Positions 28,403-33,798 of a stretch of DNA of 33,798 nucleotides are shown here, piece by piece; the first letter of the stretch is position 1; every line of letters begins with the position of its first letter. The DNA comes from JACDAN01 sp050698015. Its GTDB lineage: Bacteria > Actinomycetota > Thermoleophilia > Gaiellales > Gaiellaceae. A model generated the notes under the pieces. The model saw only the letters and a list, made by a program, of their open reading frames with translations, did no database searches and had not been told where the DNA came from. The stretch is from assembly GCA_050698015.1 (NCBI GenBank), contig JBOHAU010000068.1, positions 1 through 33,798 of the forward strand. The letters run 5' to 3'. Made by a program: the position numbers and the translations under genes.

Positions 28403-30280
28403 GTGCCGCGTCGGCTGGCTGTGGTCGTGGGCGGCCTGGCCGTCGCACTCGCCCTCGCAGGCACCGCTGAAGCCCGGTCGTTCACGCTCGTCGCAAGTGA
28501 CGTCGGTGTCGACGTCGGCACGCAGGGCGCAGTCAACGTCGAGGAGCGCATCACGGTCGCCTTCGAGGGCTCGTACACGTTCGGTTTCCGCGACATCCCC
28601 TTGCGCGACGGGGAGAGCGTCGAGGGCATCCAGGTCCGCGAGGGCGGGACCACGTACGCGCCCGGCGCTCCCACCGCGTTGGAGCCCGGCGGTCCACCGG
28701 GCACGTTCGGGATCGAGCGGACCGGCGACACGGTTCGCATCGTCTGGCGTTTCCAGGCCACCGACGAGCAGCGGACGTTCACCCTGCGCTATGTGATCCG
28801 GGGCCTCGCCGTCGCCTACGACGACGTCGTCGACGTCAACCTGAAGGTCTGGGGCGACGAGTGGGAGCAGGGGCTCGGGCAGCTCACCGCCACGATGACG
28901 GGCCCGGGACGTGTCGTCCGGGCCTGGGGGCACCCGGTTTGGGTCCGCGGCGACGTCACGATCGACGGAAACCGCGCCCTCCTCCGCGCGCTCGACGTTC
29001 CGGCGAGACAATTCGTCGAGCTGCGCGCCCTCTACCCCCGCAACGCCTTCCCGTCGACGGCCGGAATGCGCGTGGCCGAAGGAAACGGGCTCGCGGAGAT
29101 CACCGCCGAGGAGCAAGCGGACGCGGAGGCCTACGAGCGCGACCACGAACGGATCCAGGACGCGCTTCGCCATCCGTGGCGGACGGGGCTCGCGCTCCTG
29201 GCGTTCGGCACGCTGCCGGCGTTCCTCCTTGCGGGCTTCGTCTTCTGGAGGTTCGGGCGCGAGAGGCCGACCGGCTACGACCGTGAGTACGAACAGGAGC
29301 CGCCGACCGAGAGCGAGCCGGCGCTCGTCCCGACTCTGCTCGGGCAGGGAGGCGGCCCGGGGTCGTACGAGTTCACCGCGACGCTCTTCGACCTCGTGCG
29401 GCGGGGCTTCTACCGATCCGCGCCTGCGACGACGGAGCGGTCGGTCTGGGGCGGCCTACGCAAGGAGCTCGTCAACGACCTGGAGCTGAGCCCCGGCGAC
29501 CAGGACCAGCCCCTCACGGCCTGGGAGCGCGAAGTCGCGGACGTCGTCGACAAGGTGCTCGACGGCGGCTCGGAGCGGCTCTCCCGCTTCCGCGAGGAGA
29601 TCGAGAAGGAGCGCACATCGATGTCCAAGCGCTTCACGGCGTTCAAGGAGAGCGTCGGGAACGAGGTCAAGAGCCGGCGCTGGTTCGTGTCCATGGGCGC
29701 CGTCCCGCTCGTCGTCGGCCTCGTCGCGCTCGCCGGCACCGGTGCCCTCCTCGCGTTTCTGGCGATCGACGGCTGGCGCTCGGTCTATCCGCGCTGGGGC
29801 GACGTCGTGATGCTCGCGCTCGCCGTCTGCGCGTTTCTCAACGCCGCCATGCTCGTGGGCGCGTTGACCCAGCGGAAGCTCTGGCGGCGCCGGACGCGTG
29901 AGGCCGAGGTCGAAGCCGAGCGCTGGGACGCATTTCGTCGCTACCTGACGGATTTCCCGCGCCTGCAGGAGGCGCCGCCGGCCTCGCTCGCGCTCTGGGA
30001 GCGCTTCCTCGTCTATGGCATCGCCTTCGGGATCGCCGACCGGGTCCTGCAAGCCGCCCATCTGCACATGCCCGAGCAGCTCGCGCAGGCGAGCTCGATC
30101 TACTGGATCTCGCCGAACGGCGACCTCGGCTCGGGCGCGTCGTCCATGTCCATCGGCGACCTCTCGTCCGGCTTCGGCTCGGCGCTTGCGCCGCCCTCGT
30201 CGGGCTCGGGCGGCGGCGGAGGCGGCTTCTCCGGCGGCGGGGGAGGAGGAGGCGGCGGAGGCGGCGGGGGTTTCGGCTAG
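28403..30280 (+). CDS. DUF2207 membrane protein with glycine-rich C-terminus
   Basis: A 625-residue protein with a signal peptide (cleavage likely near A-E-A at residues 22-24), an extracytoplasmic DUF2207 beta-domain (about 25-250), a membrane helix near 258-280, a charged cytoplasmic region, two further helices near 430-490, and a C-terminus ending in serine/glycine followed by long glycine runs (last 35 residues, including a run of about 13 glycines before F-G). This arrangement and the LemA neighbour are typical of the family; the role is unknown, though a surface or envelope function is likely. The GTG at 28403 is 5 bases after the lemA stop. The glycine tail is encoded by GGC/GGA/GGG repeats (30205-30275) and may vary in length. 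Confidence 0.9.
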   Translation: MPRRLAVVVGGLAVALALAGTAEARSFTLVASDVGVDVGTQGAVNVEERITVAFEGSYTFGFRDIPLRDGESVEGIQVREGGTTYAPGAPTALEPGGPPGTFGIERTGDTVRIVWRFQATDEQRTFTLRYVIRGLAVAYDDVVDVNLKVWGDEWEQGLGQLTATMTGPGRVVRAWGHPVWVRGDVTIDGNRALLRALDVPARQFVELRALYPRNAFPSTAGMRVAEGNGLAEITAEEQADAEAYERDHERIQDALRHPWRTGLALLAFGTLPAFLLAGFVFWRFGRERPTGYDREYEQEPPTESEPALVPTLLGQGGGPGSYEFTATLFDLVRRGFYRSAPATTERSVWGGLRKELVNDLELSPGDQDQPLTAWEREVADVVDKVLDGGSERLSRFREEIEKERTSMSKRFTAFKESVGNEVKSRRWFVSMGAVPLVVGLVALAGTGALLAFLAIDGWRSVYPRWGDVVMLALAVCAFLNAAMLVGALTQRKLWRRRTREAEVEAERWDAFRRYLTDFPRLQEAPPASLALWERFLVYGIAFGIADRVLQAAHLHMPEQLAQASSIYWISPNGDLGSGASSMSIGDLSSGFGSALAPPSSGSGGGGGGFSGGGGGGGGGGGGGFG

Positions 30281-30284
30281 CGGT

Positions 30285-31228
30285 TCAGCGGCGTCGCAGC
30301 CAGTCCAGGCCCGACGGCTGTGTGAAGTTTCCGCTGAAGAGTTTGCGTCGGCCCTTGTCGTCCGCGCGCACGACGCTCACCCAACCGCGCGTGAGGTCCT
30401 CGTACTCCGGACGGAACGCGATGAACTGGTCGTCGGGCGACCAGACGGGTCCTCCGCCACCGCGGAGGAGCAGTCGCTCGCCTGAGCCGTCGGAATTGAG
30501 CACGACCGAGAGATCCTTGTTGTTCCACCGGCCATAGACCCGCGAGCCGGTGAGGCGCTTTCCATCTGACGACCATGACGTGATGTGCGTGGACGGGTTC
30601 CCCCGCAAGCGGCGCAGGCCCGATCCGTCGGCGTTGATGACGTAGTTGCCGTACGCCGAGCCTTTGGCGTCTCGTGAGAAGACGATCTTCGTTCCGTCCG
30701 GAGACCAAACCGGGGAGGAGTCGAAGGCCGCCTTTGCGAAGGTCAGACGGCGCACCTCGCGTCCGTCGACCGATCGGATCCAGATACTCGAACGGTTCTC
30801 GGAACCGACCGACGGGCGCCACTGGACGTACGCGATCCGGTCGCCGGCCGGCGACCATGCAGCTTGCTCACACCGACGAATGGCCGGCGTGATGGGACGT
30901 CGGCGAGACCCGTCTGCGTTGATCAGGAAGATCCGGCTGCAGGCCGGGCTGTTGCACGCGCCGTCGTTTGCCCACTCGAACGCGATCTGGGTTCCGTCCG
31001 GCGACCACGAGGGGTTGTAGCCCCCAGCCGCCCTGCGGGTCAGCTGGCGTATCCGACCCGTGTCCAGGTCGGCGACCAGCAGCTGGCTGTACCAGGGCCC
31101 GTCGTTCGTGGGATCCGCGGTGAAGACGATCAGGCCGCTCGGGCGGGCTTCGGCGGCCTGAACGGCCTCCGACCGCCGATGCCGACAACCATCGCGGCTG
31201 CGAGCGCGAGCGTGACCCCGAAGCGCAT
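30285..31228 (-). CDS. TolB/PD40-type beta-propeller protein with apparent N-terminal frameshift
   Basis: A continuous frame from about 31139 down to the TGA at 30285 encodes at least five PD40 blades (N-P-S-W-S-P-D-G-T-Q-I-A-F, A-A-W-S-P-A-G-D-R-I-A-Y, S-P-V-W-S-P-D-G-T-K-I-V-F, T-S-W-S-S-D-G-K-R-L, G-P-V-W-S-P-D-D-Q-F-I-A-F), but it has no ATG, GTG or TTG before 30755, in the middle of the propeller. A good start with signal peptide (M-R-F-G-V-T-L-A-L-A-A-A-M-V-V-G-I-G-G) lies at 31228 in a different frame and stops at about 31132. Joining the two needs a -1 shift near 31165-31175. A TAATAG hexamer 8 bases before 31228 supports that start. Sequencing error, a broken gene or recoding are all possible. 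Confidence 0.7.
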
Positions 31229-31288
31229 TTGACTGACTATTACCCCCGCTCGGTTCCCTGAAAGGGTCTGGATCGCCAGCGGCTTCGG

Positions 31289-32026
31289 CTAAGGCGAGGC
31301 CGTCTTTTCCCAGACGGAGATGTGCTTCGTGCTCTCACTCGTGAACGGCGTCCGAGTCCAATCGCTCCAGCGCTCGCGCAGCGTCATCCCTGCAAGGCGC
31401 GCCATCAGGTCGAGCTCCGCGGGCCAGACGTAGCGAAACGGCATCGACACGACCTCCCACTCGCCGTCGACGAGCGAGTAGTGGTGGGAGACTAGGCCCT
31501 GCCGGGCGACGTCGTACTCGTCGAAGCCGAGGTGCGTCGGACTGACGTCGAAAGCGACAAACGTGTCGCCTGGCGGTAGCCGGCGGAGCTTCGGGACGCC
31601 CACCTCGATCACGAAGGACCCGCCCGGCTGGAGGTGCGCGGCGACGTTCTGGAAGCACGCGACCTGCTCGTCCTGGGTGGTGAGGTTGTTGATCGTGTTG
31701 AAGACGAGGTAGGCGACCGAGAACGTCCCTTCCACCTTGGCCGTCGCGAAGTCGCCGATCGTGACGACGATCTCGTCCGCGCCGGGCTTCGCGCGCAGGC
31801 GCGCGACCATCGCTTCGGAGAGGTCGATTCCGTGGACGTGGACGCCACGTCGTGCGAGCGGCAGCGCGATGCGGCCCGTGCCGATCCCGAGCTCGAGTGC
31901 CGCGCCGCCGCCGGCCAGGCCTTCGAGGAACTCGACGACCGGATCGACGACGGCTGGGTCGAACATGTCCTCGGACGACTCGTCGTATCGACTGGCGACG
32001 TGTTCGCCGAAATGATCTTCGGGCAC
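31289..32026 (-). CDS. Class I SAM-dependent methyltransferase
   Basis: A 245-residue methyltransferase with motif I A-L-E-L-G-I-G-T-G-R-I-A-L-P-L-A, motif II V-H-G-I-D-L-S-E-A-M, and F-V-I-E-V-G-V-P in the motif VI region. The N-terminal S-R-Y-D and the V-F-N-T-I-N-N-L-T-T segment are typical of a broad actinobacterial family of unknown substrate. The GTG at 32026 begins 7 bases after the paaD stop, so it is probably the last gene of the paa operon, although a role in phenylacetate breakdown is not established. Confidence 0.87.
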   Translation of the reverse strand: MPEDHFGEHVASRYDESSEDMFDPAVVDPVVEFLEGLAGGGAALELGIGTGRIALPLARRGVHVHGIDLSEAMVARLRAKPGADEIVVTIGDFATAKVEGTFSVAYLVFNTINNLTTQDEQVACFQNVAAHLQPGGSFVIEVGVPKLRRLPPGDTFVAFDVSPTHLGFDEYDVARQGLVSHHYSLVDGEWEVVSMPFRYVWPAELDLMARLAGMTLRERWSDWTRTPFTSESTKHISVWEKTASP

Positions 32027-32033
32027 AGCTGGG

Positions 32034-32519
32034 CTAGATCGTCTTGAACTGCTCGAACGGCTGCCGGCAGCTCTTGCAGTAGCGCAGCGACCGGCACGGC
32101 GTCGGGCCGAAGAGATTGTCGAGCTGTGTGTCCGTCGAGCCGCAGTACGGGCAGCGGAACGTGCCCTTCTGCAGCTGAACGAGCTGTGGGCCGCCGGCCT
32201 GGCGTGGCGCGGGCGGCGCGAACCCCGCCTCGCGGAGCTTTTCGCGCCCCTCCGGCGTGATCCGGTCGGTCGACCACGAGTCGTCGGCGATCACTTGGAT
32301 CTCGGGCTCGGCGCCGAGCTCCCGAACCTTGGCTGCCATCTGATCGCGCATCACCTCGAGCGCCGGGCAGCCGAGGAAGGTCGGGGTGAACTCGACCCGC
32401 ACCCGCCCGTCGTCGACCTCGACGTCCCGCACGACGCCGAGCTCCACGAGCGAGATCACCGGGATCTCGGGATCCGCGATCTCACCCAGAGCCTCCCACA
32501 CGGCTTCGGCGGTTACCAC
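32034..32519 (-). CDS. paaD: Phenylacetyl-CoA epoxidase accessory protein PaaD
   Basis: A 161-residue PaaD protein: an N-terminal MIP18/DUF59 domain (A-L-G-E-I-A-D-P-E-I-P-V-I-S-L-V-E-L-G) and a C-terminal zinc/iron-binding part, C-P-Y-C-G...F-G-P-T-P-C...Y-C-K-S-C-R-Q-P-F-E-Q-F-K, as in known PaaD. It is thought to help assemble the metal centre of the ring epoxidase. The GTG at 32519 overlaps the end of paaC by 7 bases; the length agrees with the usual 160-170. Confidence 0.94.
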   Translation of the reverse strand: MVTAEAVWEALGEIADPEIPVISLVELGVVRDVEVDDGRVRVEFTPTFLGCPALEVMRDQMAAKVRELGAEPEIQVIADDSWSTDRITPEGREKLREAGFAPPAPRQAGGPQLVQLQKGTFRCPYCGSTDTQLDNLFGPTPCRSLRYCKSCRQPFEQFKTI

Positions 32520-33079
32520 GTCGCGCCCACCACCGACCGCCGGACGACGGTCATCTCCTCCCACAGCTCGGAGAACTCGGGCGAGCCGCCCTCGTCGAGC
32601 AGCGGCTGAAGCTCGGCGAGCGCCTCGGTGAAACGCGGTTCGTCCTGCAGCCGCTCCCGCCACATCTGCGCGTGCATGCGGTGATACGCCTCCTCGCGGT
32701 CGATCTTCGCCGCCAGCCCCGCGACCTCGGGATCGTCGGACGCCTTCAGCTCCTCGAGCCGCTTCGAGTCCGCCTCTTCGTAGAGAACGTGGCGCGCGAT
32801 CGTCCGCGCCCAGTCCGGCACCAGCCTGAGCTCGACGAGGCGCGAGTGCCGGTACTCGTCGGGTGACCGGTCGAAGGCGAGCTTGTCCGCGGTCGTGCCG
32901 AGCTCGCCTGCGACCAGCTCGTACAGCGCCCGCGCGTGGCCGATCTCGTTCTGCGCGATCGAGGAGAAGGCGACGTCCTCTTCGAGGAAGGGCGCGATGC
33001 CCGTCCACTCGGAGTTGCGCCAGCCGAGGACGAGCTCGTCGTCAGCGATCTTCAGCAGCTGTTGTGCCCGCTCGCTCAC
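32513..33079 (-). CDS. paaC: Phenylacetyl-CoA epoxidase subunit PaaC (compact)
   Basis: A 188-residue PaaC, the structural helical subunit that binds PaaA. Ferritin-like segments are seen: D-D-E-L-V-L-G-W-R-N-S-E-W-T-G near the N-terminus, E-I-G-H-A-R-A-L-Y, L-A-F-D-R-S and A-Y-H-R-M-H. The protein ends G-A-T-W, as family members do, but the usual length is about 240-260; the stretch between the Y-H-R-M-H helix and the C-terminus is about 50-60 residues shorter. GGAGG lies just before the GTG at 33079. It overlaps paaB by 38 bases. Confidence 0.9.
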   Translation of the reverse strand: MSERAQQLLKIADDELVLGWRNSEWTGIAPFLEEDVAFSSIAQNEIGHARALYELVAGELGTTADKLAFDRSPDEYRHSRLVELRLVPDWARTIARHVLYEEADSKRLEELKASDDPEVAGLAAKIDREEAYHRMHAQMWRERLQDEPRFTEALAELQPLLDEGGSPEFSELWEEMTVVRRSVVGATW

Positions 33080-33329
33080 GAGCCTCCTTTAGCTTCTCCT
33101 TCAGGGGGTAGCCGTCGACCCGGTGGTAGTTCCGCTGCAACTCGTCGACGAACTCGTCGATCTCGACGATCTCGTCGCGCGGCACGACCCAGAGCGCCAC
33201 CGACTCGCCACGGCGGCCGTACTGCTCGCGCGCGTACCACTCGGCGAAGGCCTGGTCGGGCGCCTCGACGGAGCCGGCATGCGCAAATGCCTGACCCTTT
33301 CGCTCCTGTCGAAAGACCTCGTAGATCAC
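33042..33329 (-). CDS. paaB: Phenylacetyl-CoA epoxidase subunit PaaB
   Basis: A 95-residue PaaB, the small bridging subunit of the phenylacetyl-CoA epoxidase complex. It has the family pattern Y-E-V-F-R-Q-E-R-K-G-Q-A-F-A-H-A-G-S-V-E-A, A-R-E-Q-Y-G-R-R and the hydrophobic W-V-V-P-R block, and its length is exactly typical. The GTG at 33329 overlaps the paaA stop by 4 bases (GTGA). Confidence 0.95.
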   Translation of the reverse strand: MIYEVFRQERKGQAFAHAGSVEAPDQAFAEWYAREQYGRRGESVALWVVPRDEIVEIDEFVDELQRNYHRVDGYPLKEKLKEARERAGTTAAEDR

Positions 33330-33798
33330 GCCGCTTCGGCGAACACGGCTCGACGCACCCACGCCGTCTCTTCGCGCGTGGTCTTCCGGAGGCCGAGCCG
33401 CTCCTCCGTCTTCGGGCCATGGCCGGTGACGACGTGCTTGAGCTCGTCCCAGTCGGGCTCGGTGAACTCCCAGACGCCGTCGTCGCGCTCGCGCAGCTTC
33501 GGGTCGGGGACCGTCAGCCCCAGTTCCCAGATCTGCGGGACATAGCCGTCGAGGAATTGCTGCCGCGCCTCCCCGTTCCCCTGGCTCTTGATCCGCCAGA
33601 CGTACATCGGGTCGTCTTCCTTCGGGATCGGGTTGCCGTGGAACTGCATCAGCGGCCCCCACCAGCGGTTCAGCGCCTCCTGGACGAGCTCGCGCTGCTC
33701 GTCGGTGCCGTTCATCATCGTCAGGATCACGTCGCGGCCGTGGAGGATGTGGAACGACTCCTCCCAGCAGATCTTCTTCATGATCCGCGCGTAGGGCG
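33326..33798 (-). CDS. paaA: Phenylacetyl-CoA epoxidase catalytic subunit PaaA (3' part)
   Basis: The C-terminal 156 residues of PaaA, the di-iron subunit that forms the 1,2-epoxide of phenylacetyl-CoA; the gene continues past the right edge. Seen are the helix with I-C-W-E-E-S-F-H, which holds the E-x-x-H iron ligands, the R-W-W-G-P-L-M-Q-F-H-G segment, and W-R-I-K-S-Q-G-N-G-E-A-R-Q-Q-F typical of PaaA. It is followed by paaB, paaC and paaD with overlaps throughout, the standard order for this complex. Confidence 0.95.
   Translation of the reverse strand, partial: PYARIMKKICWEESFHILHGRDVILTMMNGTDEQRELVQEALNRWWGPLMQFHGNPIPKEDDPMYVWRIKSQGNGEARQQFLDGYVPQIWELGLTVPDPKLRERDDGVWEFTEPDWDELKHVVTGHGPKTEERLGLRKTTREETAWVRRAVFAEAA

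Noticed and set aside
28232..29173. Minus-strand open frame opposite LemA and DUF2207
   Set aside because: The composition is that of a shadow frame; both plus-strand genes have strong family motifs.
30285..30755. A short gene starting at the GTG at 30755
   Set aside because: That start would cut the propeller in the middle of a blade pattern; at least two upstream blades are in the same uninterrupted frame.
1..33798. CRISPR arrays, tRNA or rRNA genes, prophage or integrase
   Set aside because: No regularly spaced repeats, cloverleaf-like sequences, rRNA motifs or phage/integrase proteins were recognised by reading; a dedicated tRNA or RNA scan was not possible.

Overview
The window is GC-rich, densely packed bacterial chromosome with many GTG and some TTG starts. 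The gene mix (membrane cytochrome-c urate hydroxylase, LemA/DUF2207 pair, several acyl-CoA enzymes, Paa ring-epoxidase genes) and the style of the promoters suggest an actinobacterium, most likely class Thermoleophilia (Gaiellales/Solirubrobacterales-like). That placement is inference; no rRNA, tRNA, CRISPR array, prophage or transposase gene was seen.

Layout. 1-6.7 kb: a partial membrane-anchored protein, a DUF421 protein, an ornithine cyclodeaminase-family enzyme, a small hypothetical gene, a thiolase, an aldehyde dehydrogenase, an MFS transporter and a two-helix membrane protein. 6.8-18.3 kb: a purine catabolism island. It holds an NCS2/AzgA-type purine permease, an M20 allantoate amidohydrolase-like enzyme, a leftward six-gene operon (adenine deaminase, 8-oxoguanine/guanine-type deaminase, UraH, UraD, PuuD-type urate hydroxylase, DUF3830) and a divergent three-subunit xanthine dehydrogenase set. 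Together these can take adenine and guanine-type bases through hypoxanthine/xanthine and urate to allantoin, with urate oxidation tied to the membrane by a cytochrome c domain. 18.4-25.7 kb: a Nudix hydrolase, a DMT/YdcZ protein, an EthD-like protein, three crotonase-family enzymes (one PaaG-like), a GerW/YtfJ protein, a cytoplasmic HtrA-like protease, and a leftward operon of XRE regulator, zinc-ribbon membrane protein and methyltransferase. 25.8-30.3 kb: a SelW-like gene with an in-frame TGA, an MFS transporter with a translationally coupled exported partner, and LemA plus DUF2207. 30.3-33.8 kb: a beta-propeller gene with an apparent frameshift, a methyltransferase, and paaD, paaC, paaB and the 3' part of paaA.

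Most notable observations. (1) At 25772-25990 on the minus strand lies a 72-residue SelW/Rdx-type thioredoxin-like protein whose CxxC motif reads C-P-T-(TGA). A 7-bp stem with an AGUCU loop follows 17 nt after the TGA, in the position and form expected of a bacterial SECIS, and a good promoter precedes the start: a likely selenoprotein that ordinary gene calling would miss. (2) Almost every gene heading a transcription unit has a TANNNT hexamer ending 6-9 nt before its start codon, which points to widespread leaderless mRNAs. (3) Two families of intergenic structured repeats occur, each in two copies that differ by base-pair-preserving changes, and a 165-bp element with 14-bp terminal inverted repeats fills the gap between two convergent genes. 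(4) Four convergent gene pairs end on a shared CTAG/TTAG so that both stop codons overlap. No spacer longer than 300 bases lacks a gene.
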